A stretch of DNA of 64,000 nt, taken from Magnetovibrio sp. PR-2 (GTDB lineage Bacteria > Pseudomonadota > Alphaproteobacteria > Rhodospirillales > Magnetovibrionaceae). The position numbers were made by a program, and so were the translations under genes. The notes below the pieces were generated by a model, which was not told the DNA's origin, did not search any database, and saw nothing but the letters and a program-made list of their open reading frames with translations. Below are positions 38,744-49,738 of this stretch, one piece after another (positions within the stretch are counted from its first letter, which is position 1; each line of letters begins with the position of its first letter). The stretch is taken from contig NZ_JBAHUR010000001.1 in assembly GCF_036689815.1 (NCBI RefSeq), positions 248,001-312,000 of the forward strand, read 5' to 3'.

Positions 38744-39841
38744 ATGGCTGCATTGTCGAAAATTCCCGCCACCGTCATCACCGGATTTTTAGGTGCCGGC
38801 AAAACCACGCTGATCCGTCACATGCTGGAAAATGCGGGTGGTAAAAAAATTGCGCTGATCATCAACGAATTTGGCGATTTGGGGATTGATCGCCAAATCG
38901 TCAATGGCTGTGGCATTGAAGGTTGCAACGAAGACGATGTGGTGGAGCTGGCCAACGGCTGCATTTGCTGCACGGTGGCCGACGACTTCTTGCCGGTCAT
39001 GGAAGCTTTGGTGGAACGCGAAGACGCCCCCGATCACATTGTCATTGAGACGTCGGGTCTTGCTTTGCCTAAACCGCTGATCCGCGCGTTCAACTGGCCG
39101 GAGATCAAAACCCGCGTGACGGTGGACGGCGTGGTGTCTGTCGTGGACGGCCCGGCCTTGGCAGACGGTCAGTTTGCGTCGGACATGGACGCGTTGGAAC
39201 AACAGCGCAAAGAAGACGAAAGCTTAGGCCATGAAAACCCGCTGGACGATTTGTTCCACGACCAACTGTTGGCCGCCGACATGGTGCTGATGAACAAGGC
39301 CGATGTGTTGGGCGAAGACAAAGCCGAAGCGTTGATCGAAAAGCTCAAACAAAAACTCCGCCCCGGTGTGCATGTGGTGGCCACGTCCCACGGCAATGTG
39401 GGCGTGGATGTATTGCTGGGCCTGGACGCAGGCGCCGAAGATGATCTGGACGCCCGCCCGTCGCGTCATGAACCTGATGATCATCACGATCACGACCACG
39501 ACGATGATCACCACCATCATCATGACCATAGCCATGACGATTTCGAAAGCTTCATTGTTGACGTGCCCACCCAAGCCGATCCGGAACAGTTGGAAGCACA
39601 GTTGATCGAGCTGGTTAAAGCTCACGACATTCTGCGCATCAAAGGGTTCGTCGACGTTACCGGAAAACCCATGCGCCACGTGGTGCAAGGTGTGGGCACG
39701 CGCTTCACCCGCTACTTCGACCGCCCCTGGGCCGACGGTGAAGACCGCCAAGGTCGCTTGGTGGTGATTGGACAAGCGGGGTTGGATCAGGTGGCAATTA
39801 CGGCGGCGTTGTCCGGTGAGATCCAAGAAAGCGCTGCCTGA
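38744..39841 (+). CDS. cobW: CobW-type cobalamin biosynthesis GTPase
   Basis: A 365-aa P-loop G3E GTPase, thought to deliver cobalt to the cobaltochelatase. Walker A GFLGAGKTTL, the CxCC metal site GCICCTV and VIETSGLALPKPL are present, followed by NKAD. A 20-residue-plus stretch very rich in His and Asp lies around residues 245-268, a likely metal store. The C-terminal CobW domain begins near FIVDVPT. The stop overlaps the cobN ATG by one base, in keeping with metal delivery to CobN. Confidence 0.94.
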   Translation: MAALSKIPATVITGFLGAGKTTLIRHMLENAGGKKIALIINEFGDLGIDRQIVNGCGIEGCNEDDVVELANGCICCTVADDFLPVMEALVEREDAPDHIVIETSGLALPKPLIRAFNWPEIKTRVTVDGVVSVVDGPALADGQFASDMDALEQQRKEDESLGHENPLDDLFHDQLLAADMVLMNKADVLGEDKAEALIEKLKQKLRPGVHVVATSHGNVGVDVLLGLDAGAEDDLDARPSRHEPDDHHDHDHDDDHHHHHDHSHDDFESFIVDVPTQADPEQLEAQLIELVKAHDILRIKGFVDVTGKPMRHVVQGVGTRFTRYFDRPWADGEDRQGRLVVIGQAGLDQVAITAALSGEIQESAA

Positions 39842-42800
39842 TGCACCTTCTCGCCGCCCAACCCGGAGCCATTCAAGACGGATCGGAAGCCATTGATCTG
39901 GGCCAGAGCCCCGGTGACATTGTTGTTATCACAGCAGCGGACACGGAAATCTCTGCCCTTGCGCTGGCCAACCGTTCGGTGAGTGCAGGCCTGGACGGGT
40001 TTCCGACGTTGCGCCTCGCCAACATGCTGCACCTGGGCCACAACATGTCCGTGGACCTGTATGTGGACGACGTCGTGCGTCATGCGAAGCTTGTGGTGGT
40101 GCGGGTGTTGGGTGGGCGCGGCTATTGGACGTACGGTGTTGATGAAGTGGCGTCCGCCTGCAAAGCCAAAAACATCCCCGTGGCGTTTTTGCCCGGTGAC
40201 GATCAGCCGGATGCGGAGCTTGCCAGCCTGTCGACGTTGGACGGCGAAAACGCACACCGTTTGTGGCAGTACCTAAGCCTCGGCGGGCCCGATAACGCTC
40301 AAGACTTTTTGGCGTGTGCGGCGAAGGTCGTCGGCTTTGACATCGACTACGCCGAACCGCGCCCAGTTTTGCCGGCGGGTCTCTATTGGCCGAAAAAAGG
40401 CGGGGTGGCGTTGTCGGACATCAAGTGGGAAGACTGGCGCGATGGCGAACCCTTGGTGCCCATCATCTTTTATCGTGCGTTGTTTCTCAGCTCCAACTTA
40501 GACGTGATTGACGAACTGGTGTATGCCCTGCAAGACGCAGGCGTGAACCCTGTGCCCCTGTATGTGGCGTCGTTAAAAGACCCCATCAGTCAAGCGACGG
40601 TGACCGAGCTTTTGGACGGGGCCTATACCGACGATTTGTATTCTATGGGCTGCGTGCTCAACACCACGGGCTTTGCCGCGTCGTCTCCGGGATCGGAACA
40701 CGTCGCCACACCATGGGACCATTTTGATGTCCCCGTATTGCAAGTGGTTCTGTCGGGCGGCAATCGTGAAAGTTGGGTGGACAACACCTGGGGGCTGGGC
40801 CCGCGCGACATTGCCATGAATGTGGCCTTGCCCGAAGTGGACGGGCGGATATTAACCCGTGCGGCCTCGTTCAAAGATTTGTCCGAACGCGACGACGCGA
40901 CCCAGTGCGATCTGGTGAGCTATAAGCCAGAACTGGATCGCATCGCCTTTATCGCGGAGCTGGCCAAACGCTGGTCGTGGCTGCGCACCCAAGAAAATTG
41001 GTCCAAGCGCGTGGGCATCGTGTTGGCAAACTATCCCAACCGTGATGCCCGCCTGGGCAATGGCGTGGGGCTCGACACGCCTGCGGGTGTGGTCAACACC
41101 TTGCGTGCCATGGCAGAGGCAGGTTTTGACGTTGAAGACATTCCTGCAGACGGCAATGACTTGGTCGAACGCATGAAGGCCGGGCCGACCAACGCGCACA
41201 AAAATCTTGAGACGGCGGACCTCACATTGGCGATGAAAGACTATCAAGACTTCTTTGATGATCTCCCAGACAGCGTTAAGAAACGCATCACCGACCAATG
41301 GGGTGCCCCCGAAAACGATCCGTTCGTGCGCGCAGACGGTGACTTTGCCATCCCCGCGTTCTTGTGCGGTGAGGTCGCGGTGGGTTTGCAGCCCGCGCGT
41401 GGCTACAACATCAATCCGGAAAAAACCTACCACGATCCGGACTTGGTGCCGCCGCATGGCTACTTGGCGTTTTATGCGTGGATGCGTGAAGACTTCGACG
41501 CCGACGCCATCATTCATTTTGGCAAGCACGGCAACTTGGAATGGTTGCCGGGGCGCGCGTTGGCATTGGGCGCGGACGATTTCCCCGAAGTCGCCTTGGG
41601 CCCACTGCCGCATCTCTATCCGTTTATCGTCAACGACCCCGGCGAAGGTACGCAAGCCAAGCGCCGCGCCGGTGCGGTGATCATCGATCACTTGACCCCA
41701 CCGCTGAGCCGTGCGGAAAGCTATGGGCCCCTGAAAGACTTGGAACAGCTGGTGGACGAATATTTCGAAGCCGCAGGGTCTGACCCGCGCCGCACGAAAA
41801 TTCTCAAACAAGACATTTTGGATTTGTGTCACGTGACGGGCTTGGCCCAAGACGCGGGTATGAAGGACGGCCAAAGTGAAGACGAGCGGCTCGCCACGCT
41901 GGATGCGTATTTGTGCGAGCTCAAAGAAATGCAAATTCGCGATGGACTGCATATCTTCGGCGAAAGCCCAACAGACGATTTGTTGCACGCCCTTCTGGTC
42001 GCCTTGGTGCGGGTGCCGCGTGGTCCTCAAGACAAGGACGTGTCCTTGATCCGCGCGCTGGCCGACGATTTAGAGTTGGGTTTTGATCCGCTCGATTGCG
42101 ACATGGGTCCGCCCTGGCTTGGGCCTCAACTAGATGTCCTCACAGGCGAAGGGCCTTGGCGCACGAACGGCGATACGGTGGAGCGTTTGGAAGCTTTGGC
42201 GCTCGACATCATCAAAGGCACACGCAAAGCCAAACGGACTTGGGATCGTACCGATGCGGTTTTGACCGAGATCGAAGAGCGCATTCGCCCGGCTGTCGAA
42301 GCCTGCGGGCAAGCGGAACTGGATGGCATCGTTCGCGGTCTGGAAGGCAAGTTTGTCGAGCCCGCCCCCAGTGGTGCGCCGACGCGTGGTCGCCCCGAAG
42401 TTTTGCCGACGGGACGAAACTTCTACAGCGTCGATACGCGTGCGGTGCCTACACCTGCGGCTTGGACGCTGGGGTGGAAATCGGCGTCGATCCTCTTGGA
42501 CGCACACGTGCAAGCCCACGGTGAATGGCCCAAGACCATGGCCTTGACCGCGTGGGGCACGTCCAACATGCGCACGGGCGGTGACGATATTGCACAAGCC
42601 CTCGCCTTAATGGGTGTCCAGCCCACCTGGGACGCGGCGAGCCGTCGGGTGACGGGGTTTGAGGTGATGCCCGCCGATGTTTTGGGGCGTCCGCGCGTGG
42701 ATGTGACGCTGCGCATCTCCGGCTTTTTCAGGGACGCCTTTCCCGGTCTCATCGACTTGTTCGACAGTGCCGTGCGCGCGGTTGGGGCATTGGATGAGCC

Positions 42801-43596
42801 CGCCTCCCAAAACCCTCTGGCGCAGCGCATGAAAGACGAACAATCTGAGCTGGTGGCTTCTGGCGTAGACGCCGAAGAAGCGAATCGCCGCGCAGGCTTT
42901 CGTGTCTATGGCTCCATGCCCGGTGCCTACGGTGCTGGGTTGCAGGCTTTAATGGATGAAAAAGGCTGGGAGACGGAAGCCGACCTCGCCAAGGCTTATG
43001 TGGCTTGGGGTGGGTATGCCTATGGCTCTGGTGCTGAAGGCGAGGCCCATCACGGCCTGTTTGAAACGCGTCTGAAATCCGTCGAAGCCGTGGTGCAAAA
43101 CCAAGACAACCGCGAACATGATTTGCTGGACAGTGACGACTATTATCAATTCGAAGGCGGCATTACGGCAGCGGTCAGGGTTCTGTCCGGTGCTCAACCC
43201 GCCACTTGGCACGTGGACAACTCCCGCCCCGAAACGCCCAAGGCCCGAACGCTGGAAGATGAAATCGGCCGCGTGGTGCGCGCGCGCGTGGTCAACCCCA
43301 AATGGATCGCAGGCGTCATGCGCCACGGTTATAAGGGTGCCTTTGAAATGGCGGCGACGGTGGATTATTTGGTGTCGTTCGCGGCGACAGCGCATTGTGT
43401 GAAGGATCATCACTTCGATGCGGTGTTCCAAGCGTATTTAGATGACGAAATTGTCAAAAATTTTTTGATGCAAAACAATCCAGATGCGCTTAAAGAGATG
43501 ATTGAACGTCTCATGGAAGCGATGGACCGGGGGCTTTGGACCCCACGTCTCAATTCGGCCCGTGCGACGATGGAAGAGTTGTTACAGCACAATTAA
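39841..43596 (+). CDS. cobN: Cobaltochelatase subunit CobN
   Basis: A 1251-aa large subunit of the aerobic ATP-dependent cobaltochelatase, which puts cobalt into hydrogenobyrinic acid a,c-diamide, related to magnesium chelatase BchH. Recognisable segments: RVLGGRGYW near residue 84, [21 protein letters not shown] and [16 protein letters not shown]. The AAA+ and integrin-like partners CobS and CobT (chelatase) are not in this window; note that the cobS/cobT named here are different enzymes. The size is typical. It shares one base with cobW. Confidence 0.95.
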   Translation: MHLLAAQPGAIQDGSEAIDLGQSPGDIVVITAADTEISALALANRSVSAGLDGFPTLRLANMLHLGHNMSVDLYVDDVVRHAKLVVVRVLGGRGYWTYGVDEVASACKAKNIPVAFLPGDDQPDAELASLSTLDGENAHRLWQYLSLGGPDNAQDFLACAAKVVGFDIDYAEPRPVLPAGLYWPKKGGVALSDIKWEDWRDGEPLVPIIFYRALFLSSNLDVIDELVYALQDAGVNPVPLYVASLKDPISQATVTELLDGAYTDDLYSMGCVLNTTGFAASSPGSEHVATPWDHFDVPVLQVVLSGGNRESWVDNTWGLGPRDIAMNVALPEVDGRILTRAASFKDLSERDDATQCDLVSYKPELDRIAFIAELAKRWSWLRTQENWSKRVGIVLANYPNRDARLGNGVGLDTPAGVVNTLRAMAEAGFDVEDIPADGNDLVERMKAGPTNAHKNLETADLTLAMKDYQDFFDDLPDSVKKRITDQWGAPENDPFVRADGDFAIPAFLCGEVAVGLQPARGYNINPEKTYHDPDLVPPHGYLAFYAWMREDFDADAIIHFGKHGNLEWLPGRALALGADDFPEVALGPLPHLYPFIVNDPGEGTQAKRRAGAVIIDHLTPPLSRAESYGPLKDLEQLVDEYFEAAGSDPRRTKILKQDILDLCHVTGLAQDAGMKDGQSEDERLATLDAYLCELKEMQIRDGLHIFGESPTDDLLHALLVALVRVPRGPQDKDVSLIRALADDLELGFDPLDCDMGPPWLGPQLDVLTGEGPWRTNGDTVERLEALALDIIKGTRKAKRTWDRTDAVLTEIEERIRPAVEACGQAELDGIVRGLEGKFVEPAPSGAPTRGRPEVLPTGRNFYSVDTRAVPTPAAWTLGWKSASILLDAHVQAHGEWPKTMALTAWGTSNMRTGGDDIAQALALMGVQPTWDAASRRVTGFEVMPADVLGRPRVDVTLRISGFFRDAFPGLIDLFDSAVRAVGALDEPASQNPLAQRMKDEQSELVASGVDAEEANRRAGFRVYGSMPGAYGAGLQALMDEKGWETEADLAKAYVAWGGYAYGSGAEGEAHHGLFETRLKSVEAVVQNQDNREHDLLDSDDYYQFEGGITAAVRVLSGAQPATWHVDNSRPETPKARTLEDEIGRVVRARVVNPKWIAGVMRHGYKGAFEMAATVDYLVSFAATAHCVKDHHFDAVFQAYLDDEIVKNFLMQNNPDALKEMIERLMEAMDRGLWTPRLNSARATMEELLQHN

Positions 43597-43616
43597 ATAT
43601 TGAGAGGATGTCCGTC

Positions 43617-45029
43617 ATGAGCGATGACATTCAGGACCTCGCCCCGGACAAGCTTGTTGTCGGGTGGGAGGAATGGTTGGCCCTTCCCGAGTTGGGCCTG
43701 CCCGCCATTTGCGCCAAGGTCGACACCGGCGCGCGCACATCTGCGCTGCATGCGTTTGTGGTTGAACCCTACGGCCCCGAAAGCAAACGCCGTGTGCGCT
43801 TTGGCATTCATCCGGTGCCGGGCAACCAAGACATCGAAGTGTTCTGTTCGGCAGAATTGGTGGACCAGCGCCAAGTCACCAGTTCCAACGGCGAAACGGA
43901 ACTGCGTTATGTTATTCGCACGCCGGTCTCCATCGGTGGGCAAACGTGGCCCATCGATATTTCACTGACGAACCGTGAAACCATGCAGTACCGCATGTTG
44001 TTTGGACGAAGTGCGCTGACCGATGACATGATCGTCGATCCCAACGCATCGTTCGTGCAGGGCGAAATGGAAGAGGGCGTGTATGCGGACTTTCCCAAAT
44101 CGCCCACTCGGCGGCAGAATTTAAAGATCGGCATTTTATCGCGTGAGCCCAACAATTACTCGACACAGCGTTTGGCTGAGGCGGCTGCGGAACGCAACCA
44201 CATGGTGGAGATCATCAACACCACCCAGTGCTACATGAACATCACGCAACACAATCCGGAAGTTCACATTGACGGCCGTGCGCTGGAAGGCTTCGATGCC
44301 ATCATTCCCCGGGTCGGCGCGTCCGTGACCTTTTACGGCATGGCTGTTGTGCGCCAGTTCGAAGCCATGGGGGTGTATTGCTTAAATGCCTCCAACGCTA
44401 TTGGGGCTTCACGCGATAAGTTGTTCGCCCATCAACTTTTAGCGCGCAGCGGTGTGGGTATGCCCAATACCGGTTTTGCGCGCTCTCCGAAAGTCACCAA
44501 CGAATTGATCAAATTCGTCGACGGCGCACCCTTGGTGGTGAAGTTGTTGGAAGGCACGCAAGGGCGCGGTGTGGTGTTGGCCGAAACCAAAAAAGCCGCC
44601 GAGTCCGTCATCGGTGCGTTCCAAGGCCTGGGCGCAAACATCTTGGTTCAGGAATTCATCAAAGAAGCCGGTGGCGAAGATGTGCGCTGTTTGGTGGTTG
44701 GCGGCAAAGTCGTGGGTGCGATGAAACGCATTGCCGAAGAGGGTGAGTATCGCTCCAACCTCCATCGTGGCGGCAAGGCCGTGAAAGTGCGCCTCACCAA
44801 AGAAGAACGCGCCACAGCCGTGAAAGCAGCGAAGGTGATGGGGCTGGAGCTTTGCGGCGTAGACTTGCTGCGCTCCGACGCCGGGCCGAAGGTGTTGGAA
44901 GTCAACTCATCGCCCGGCTTGGAAGGCATCGAAAAAACCACCGGTAAAGACATTGCGGCCTTGGTCGTGGAACAAGTCGAAAAACGTGCCCGCGTGATCC
45001 CGAAGACGGCCCGGCGGAAGTTGAAGTAG
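43617..45029 (+). CDS. RimB-RimK fusion (retropepsin-like domain plus ATP-grasp ligase)
   Basis: 470 aa. The ATG at 43617 has GAGAGG 9 nt upstream; the frame itself runs back into cobN. Residues about 1-150 are a RimB-type retropepsin-like domain ([30 protein letters not shown], with the DTGA active-site motif and [14 protein letters not shown]). Residues about 165-465 are RimK-like ATP-grasp ([67 protein letters not shown]). RimK adds glutamates to ribosomal protein S6; RimB is proposed to trim them. The fused enzymes follow cobN by 20 bp but are not obviously linked to B12. Confidence 0.85.
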   Translation: MSDDIQDLAPDKLVVGWEEWLALPELGLPAICAKVDTGARTSALHAFVVEPYGPESKRRVRFGIHPVPGNQDIEVFCSAELVDQRQVTSSNGETELRYVIRTPVSIGGQTWPIDISLTNRETMQYRMLFGRSALTDDMIVDPNASFVQGEMEEGVYADFPKSPTRRQNLKIGILSREPNNYSTQRLAEAAAERNHMVEIINTTQCYMNITQHNPEVHIDGRALEGFDAIIPRVGASVTFYGMAVVRQFEAMGVYCLNASNAIGASRDKLFAHQLLARSGVGMPNTGFARSPKVTNELIKFVDGAPLVVKLLEGTQGRGVVLAETKKAAESVIGAFQGLGANILVQEFIKEAGGEDVRCLVVGGKVVGAMKRIAEEGEYRSNLHRGGKAVKVRLTKEERATAVKAAKVMGLELCGVDLLRSDAGPKVLEVNSSPGLEGIEKTTGKDIAALVVEQVEKRARVIPKTARRKLK

Positions 45030-45030
45030 A

Positions 45031-45954
45031 TCAATACCCCTGTTGGATATCCACCAAGTTGTCGGGCGTCTGCCCATCATCCCAGGCACGCAAACCTTCG
45101 GCGATGATTTGTGCGGCGGAGTTGGGGTCGGTGACGGATGCGATGTGCGGCGTTACGGTGACGTTGGGCATGGTCCAAAACGCGTGGTTTTCGGGCAACG
45201 GTTCTGTTTCGAACACGTCTAGGGCCGCCGCGCGGATGTATTCGTTTTGCAAACACGCAATCAGGCCGGACTCGTTCACCGTCTCCCCGCGTCCAGCGTT
45301 GATGAAATAAGATCCATTGGGCAGCTTATCAAAGGTGTCACTTTTTAATATATGATGTGTGTCGTCGGTATAGGGCAGCAGGTTAATCAGAATCTCTGTG
45401 CGTTCCAGAAAAGCATCAAGCTCTTCAACACCTGCAAAACTTTGAATGCCGGGCAGTTCTTTCTGCGAGCGGCTCCAGCCGGCCACGTTTTCAAAACCCA
45501 ACATCAACAAAGCATGTGCACAGTCTTGGCCCAGTTCACCCAGACCCAAAATGCCCACGGCACGTTTTGCCGTATCGGCCTGATCATGGGGGCGCCAAGT
45601 CTGTTGTTGGCCGTAGCGATGAAAATCTCTGTGAAAGTGCAAAACCCAATGCACCACGTATTCGACCATGCCGGAGGAAAGCTTGGGGTCGACCAAACGC
45701 GCAAGCGGGATGTGTTTGGGGAAGGTTGCGTCAGTCAACAGGGCATCTACCCCCGCGCCTAAATTATAAATGCCTTTGAGGTTGGGGAAGCTGGTGAGTA
45801 GCCCCGCTTCCGGCTTCCACACCAAGGCGTATTCGACTTGGGTAACTTCAACTTCGTCTTGCCCCCAAACCACAATGTCGAATTCCGGTGCATGGCGGCG
45901 CAACGCTTTGGCCCAAGTCGCGTGGGCATCGGGGCGAATTAAAACAACCGTCAT
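45031..45954 (-). CDS. ghrA: Glyoxylate/hydroxypyruvate reductase A
   Basis: A 307-aa NAD(P)-dependent 2-hydroxyacid dehydrogenase of the GhrA branch. The N-terminal LRRHAPEFDIVVWG is family-like, the nucleotide loop is LGLGELGQD and the catalytic set includes Arg in NAGRGETVN, Glu in DVFETEPLPENH and His in VTPHIASVT. Its start overlaps the yejF stop by 4 bp, so it is co-translated with a peptide-type ABC importer; the reason is not known. It converges with the RimB-RimK fusion 1 bp apart. Confidence 0.92.
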   Translation of the reverse strand: MTVVLIRPDAHATWAKALRRHAPEFDIVVWGQDEVEVTQVEYALVWKPEAGLLTSFPNLKGIYNLGAGVDALLTDATFPKHIPLARLVDPKLSSGMVEYVVHWVLHFHRDFHRYGQQQTWRPHDQADTAKRAVGILGLGELGQDCAHALLMLGFENVAGWSRSQKELPGIQSFAGVEELDAFLERTEILINLLPYTDDTHHILKSDTFDKLPNGSYFINAGRGETVNESGLIACLQNEYIRAAALDVFETEPLPENHAFWTMPNVTVTPHIASVTDPNSAAQIIAEGLRAWDDGQTPDNLVDIQQGY

Positions 45955-47576
45955 ATGCCAACCACACCACTGTCGTCGGCATCCAGGTTGAACGCGGCGT
46001 TCATCAGCGCGCGGGTGTAGGCCACGCGTGGGTTGTCGAAGATGTGTTGGGCCGAACCATATTCAACCACTTTGCCTTTTTGCATAACCATCACATCGTG
46101 GGCCAAGGCCCGCACGACTTTGAGGTCGTGGCTGATGAACACATATGTGAGCTCATGTTTCTTTTGTAAGTCGCGCAACAGATCGACGATTTGGGCTTGC
46201 ACCGAAACGTCTAGGGCGCTGGTGGGTTCGTCCAAGGCAATCACGTCGGGTTTCAAGACCAAGGCACGTGCGATGGAAATGCGTTGGCGTTGCCCCCCGG
46301 AAAATTCATGGGGGTAGCGATCCATCATGTCGGCACTTAAACCCACCTCTTCCAACACCTCTGCGACGGTTTGTCGGCGCGTCTTTTCGGTACTGGCCGG
46401 GTCGTGCACCAACAAACCTTCACCGATGATTTGTGCCACCGACATGCGCGGGCTGAGCGATCCGAACGGGTCTTGGAAGACGATTTGAAGGTCGGCGCGC
46501 AGGGGCTGCAATGCCTTGCCGTCAAGATTTTGGATCTCTTGGTCCTTAAACCGGATCACACCGTTGGAGCGTTCCAAGCGCAACAACGCACGCGCCAATG
46601 TGGATTTCCCTGAACCACTTTCGCCGACGATGCCCAGCGTGTGCCCTCGGCGCACAGAAACGTCGATGCCGTCCACAGCTTTGACGTGTCCCACGGTGCG
46701 CCGGATGAAGCCTTTTTGGATGGGGAACCAGACCTTGATGTCGTCGGCGCGCAACACTTCGGCCGCACCTGCGACCACCGGGTCGGGACGGCCTTTGGGC
46801 TCGGACGCCAACAGGCGCTGGGTGTAGGGGTGCTGGGGATTGTCGAAGACGGATGCGGTGTCACCGCTTTCAACCAATTCACCGCCTTGCATCACATAAG
46901 CCCGGTCCGCAATGCGGCGCACGATGCCCAAATCATGGGTGATGAACAAAATGCCCAAGCCCATTTTCTTTTGCAGATCGGCCAGAAGTTTTAACAGCTG
47001 GGCTTGAATGGTGACGTCCACCGCCGTGGTGGGTTCGTCTGCGATCAACAGGTCCGGCTCGTTCGCCAAGGCCATGGCGATCATGATGCGTTGTTGCTGT
47101 CCCCCTGAAAATTCGTGGGGTAGATTCTTCAAACGTGGGATTTGTGCGCTGAGGCCAACCACGTCCATCAGCTCTTCCACACGGGCCTGGACTTGTGCTT
47201 TGGTCAAGGGCTGGTGTGTGGTGATCATTTCGGCGATTTGGTTGCCGACGGGATGCAGCGGGTTGAGGCTGGTGAGCGGTTCTTGAAACACCATGGAAAT
47301 GTCAGAGCCACGTAAAGCGCGCATCACGCCGTCGGGCGCGTCCATCAGCTCTTCCCCCTTAAACTTGACGGAGCCCGACGGATGCTTGGCTAACGGATAG
47401 GGCAGCAGCTTCATGATGGACAGAGCCGACACCGATTTACCCGAGCCACTTTCGCCGACCAATGCCACGGTCTCGCCCCGCTCCACATGGAAGGACACAC
47501 CGCGCACGGCTTCAACGGCGCGCGGGCCTTCGCCAAAGGTGACGGATAAGTCTTTGACCTCCAGAAGCTTGCTCAT
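45951..47576 (-). CDS. yejF: Peptide ABC transporter ATP-binding protein YejF (two NBDs)
   Basis: 541 aa with two complete ATPase domains. The first (about 1-265) has Walker A GESGSGKSVSALS, signature FSGGQQQR and LLIADEPTTAVD; the second (about 275-530) has GESGSGKSTLARALL, FSGGQRQR and VIALDEPTSALD. This double form is typical of YejF, which energises the YejABEF importer for oligopeptides or microcin C-like compounds. Its start overlaps the yejE stop by 4 bp and its stop overlaps ghrA. Confidence 0.95.
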   Translation of the reverse strand: MSKLLEVKDLSVTFGEGPRAVEAVRGVSFHVERGETVALVGESGSGKSVSALSIMKLLPYPLAKHPSGSVKFKGEELMDAPDGVMRALRGSDISMVFQEPLTSLNPLHPVGNQIAEMITTHQPLTKAQVQARVEELMDVVGLSAQIPRLKNLPHEFSGGQQQRIMIAMALANEPDLLIADEPTTAVDVTIQAQLLKLLADLQKKMGLGILFITHDLGIVRRIADRAYVMQGGELVESGDTASVFDNPQHPYTQRLLASEPKGRPDPVVAGAAEVLRADDIKVWFPIQKGFIRRTVGHVKAVDGIDVSVRRGHTLGIVGESGSGKSTLARALLRLERSNGVIRFKDQEIQNLDGKALQPLRADLQIVFQDPFGSLSPRMSVAQIIGEGLLVHDPASTEKTRRQTVAEVLEEVGLSADMMDRYPHEFSGGQRQRISIARALVLKPDVIALDEPTSALDVSVQAQIVDLLRDLQKKHELTYVFISHDLKVVRALAHDVMVMQKGKVVEYGSAQHIFDNPRVAYTRALMNAAFNLDADDSGVVGI

Positions 47577-48604
47577 GCGCGAAACACCTTTCTGGGGTCC
47601 AAGGCGTCGCGTACAGCTTCACCAATAAAGACCAAAAGGGTCAACATGACAGACAGCACCAAAAACGCAGTGATGCCCAGCCACGGCGCGTGCAGGTTGG
47701 CTTTGCCTTGGTTGAGCAGCTCGCCCAAAGACGGGGAGCCCGCAGGCAGGCCGAAGCCCAAAAAGTCGAGCCCGGTTAAAATGGTGACAGAGCCCGACAG
47801 GATAAACGGCAAGAAGGTGATCGTCGCAACCAAGGCGTTGGGCAGAATGTGGCGAAACATGATGGTGCGATTGCTGACGCCTAAGGCCCGCGCGGCACGC
47901 ACGTAATCGAAGTTTCGTGTTTTCAAAAATTCAGCCCGCACCACACCGACCAAGCTGGTCCAACTGAACAGCAACATCAGGCCCAACAGCCACCAGAAGT
48001 TCGGTTGTACCACACTGGCCAAGATGATCAGCAAAAACATCATCGGCAATCCGGCCCAAATTTCGATGGCGCGTTGGGCGAGCAAATCTACCAGCCCACC
48101 GAAGTATCCTTGCGTTGCTCCTGCAGCCACGCCGATGATGGAACTGAGAATGGTCAGCGTCAGGCCAAACAGGACGGAAATGCGAAAGCCGTAGATCAAG
48201 CGTGCAGCCACATCTCGGCCTTGGTCGTCGGTGCCGAGCCAATTGACGGCGTCCGGCGCGCTGGGTGCTGGGGAGGTTAGGGCATAGTTGACCGTGTCAT
48301 AGGAAAAGCGAATGAGCGGCCAAACGATCCAGCCCTCTTCGGTGATCATGTCTTGCACGTCCAGATCGGAATAATCCGTGGGCGTTTCCAAAAATCCGCC
48401 AAAGGTGGTTTCGGGGTATTCGACCAAGATGGGAACATACAGCTCGTCTTGGAAACTCACTAAAATGGGACGGTCGTTGGCGATCAGCTCGGCAAACAGC
48501 GAGCCCAAAAACATCACCATAAAAATCCAAAAGGACCACAGCCCGCGCTTGTTGGCTTTGAAGTTTTGCAAACGGCGCTGGTTGAGCGGGGAGAGCTTCA
48601 CCAT
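47573..48604 (-). CDS. yejE: Peptide ABC transporter permease YejE
   Basis: 343 aa. The ATG at 48604 follows the yejB stop at 48606; an in-frame start at 48643 would lie inside yejB. The protein begins with MVKLSPLNQRRLQNFKANK and a membrane segment, then a periplasmic stretch (LVEYPETTFGGFLETP) and the permease domain with five helices and the binding-protein-dependent loop EFLKTRNFDYVRAARALGVS. Length and order match E. coli YejE. Confidence 0.94.
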   Translation of the reverse strand: MVKLSPLNQRRLQNFKANKRGLWSFWIFMVMFLGSLFAELIANDRPILVSFQDELYVPILVEYPETTFGGFLETPTDYSDLDVQDMITEEGWIVWPLIRFSYDTVNYALTSPAPSAPDAVNWLGTDDQGRDVAARLIYGFRISVLFGLTLTILSSIIGVAAGATQGYFGGLVDLLAQRAIEIWAGLPMMFLLIILASVVQPNFWWLLGLMLLFSWTSLVGVVRAEFLKTRNFDYVRAARALGVSNRTIMFRHILPNALVATITFLPFILSGSVTILTGLDFLGFGLPAGSPSLGELLNQGKANLHAPWLGITAFLVLSVMLTLLVFIGEAVRDALDPRKVFRA

Positions 48605-48605
48605 G

Positions 48606-49727
48606 TCAGCGCTCCACCGTTTCAAAGTCGATGCGCGGATCAATGATGTGATACATCACATCACCCAAGATGCCCAAAATCAGGCCCAATAGCGTGAACA
48701 CATACATGGTGCCGAACATGACGGGGTAGTCGCGTTTGATCACCGCCTCATAGCCCAACAGCCCAAGACCATCTAAAGAGAAGATGATCTCAATCAACAA
48801 CGAACCCGTAAACAGAATGCCGATGAACGCACTGGGAAAGCCCGCGACGACAATCAACATGGCGTTGCGAAACACGTGGCGGTACATGACTTGGTTTTCT
48901 TTAAGCCCCTTGGCGCGCGCGGTCATGACGTATTGTTTGTTGATTTCTTCCAGGTACGAGTTCTTGGTGAGCATGGTGAGGCTGGCAAACCCACCGATCA
49001 CCATGGCACCCACGGGCAGAACCATGTGCCACAGATAATCCGTGATCTGGCCCCAGGTCGTGAGCTCATCCCAATTGTCCGACACAATGCCCCTCAGTGG
49101 GAACCAATCGAAATATCGCCCGCCTGCGAACAAGATCACCAATAAGATGGCGAACAGAAAGCTGGGGATGGCATTGCCGACGATGACCACACTGGACGTG
49201 GCAATGTCGAAGCGCGAACCGTCTTTGACCGCCTTCATGATGCCCAGCGGGATGGATATCATATAGACCAACAATGTCGTCCACAGGCCCAACGAAATGG
49301 ACACCGGCATTTTATCGATGACCAAATCAATGACGGCGCGGTCGCGAAAATAGCTGTCCCCGAAATCAAATACGACGTAGTTCTTTAACATCATCCAAAA
49401 GCGTTCGTGCGCGGGCTTGTCAAAGCCGTACATCTTTTCGATCTCTTTGACGAATTCCGGGTCGAGCCCTTGAGCACCCCGGTACTTGGTTTGTCCGCCG
49501 CTGGAGCTGGAAGGTTGGGACTTCGACGCCCCCCCGCCTGCGCTGGCGTCACCGCTGCCCGATCCGGTGATGCGGGCTGTGGCCCCGACGTCGAGGCCTT
49601 GGATTTGCGCGATCATTTGTTCCACCGGACCGCCGGGTGCGATTTGCACAATGGCGAAGTTCAGCACCATGATCCCGAACAAGGTCGGGATCACCAGGGC
49701 TAAGCGGCGGAGGATGTAGTTGAACAT
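48606..49727 (-). CDS. yejB: Peptide ABC transporter permease YejB
   Basis: A 373-aa six-helix permease. It starts [38 protein letters not shown], typical of YejB, then has a Gly/Ser-rich periplasmic insert at about residues 55-80 ([14 protein letters not shown]) before [12 protein letters not shown]. The EAA-like loop [12 protein letters not shown] is present. It lies between yejA and yejE in one operon. Confidence 0.94.
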   Translation of the reverse strand: MFNYILRRLALVIPTLFGIMVLNFAIVQIAPGGPVEQMIAQIQGLDVGATARITGSGSGDASAGGGASKSQPSSSSGGQTKYRGAQGLDPEFVKEIEKMYGFDKPAHERFWMMLKNYVVFDFGDSYFRDRAVIDLVIDKMPVSISLGLWTTLLVYMISIPLGIMKAVKDGSRFDIATSSVVIVGNAIPSFLFAILLVILFAGGRYFDWFPLRGIVSDNWDELTTWGQITDYLWHMVLPVGAMVIGGFASLTMLTKNSYLEEINKQYVMTARAKGLKENQVMYRHVFRNAMLIVVAGFPSAFIGILFTGSLLIEIIFSLDGLGLLGYEAVIKRDYPVMFGTMYVFTLLGLILGILGDVMYHIIDPRIDFETVER

Positions 49728-49738
49728 GGGTGTGCTGA

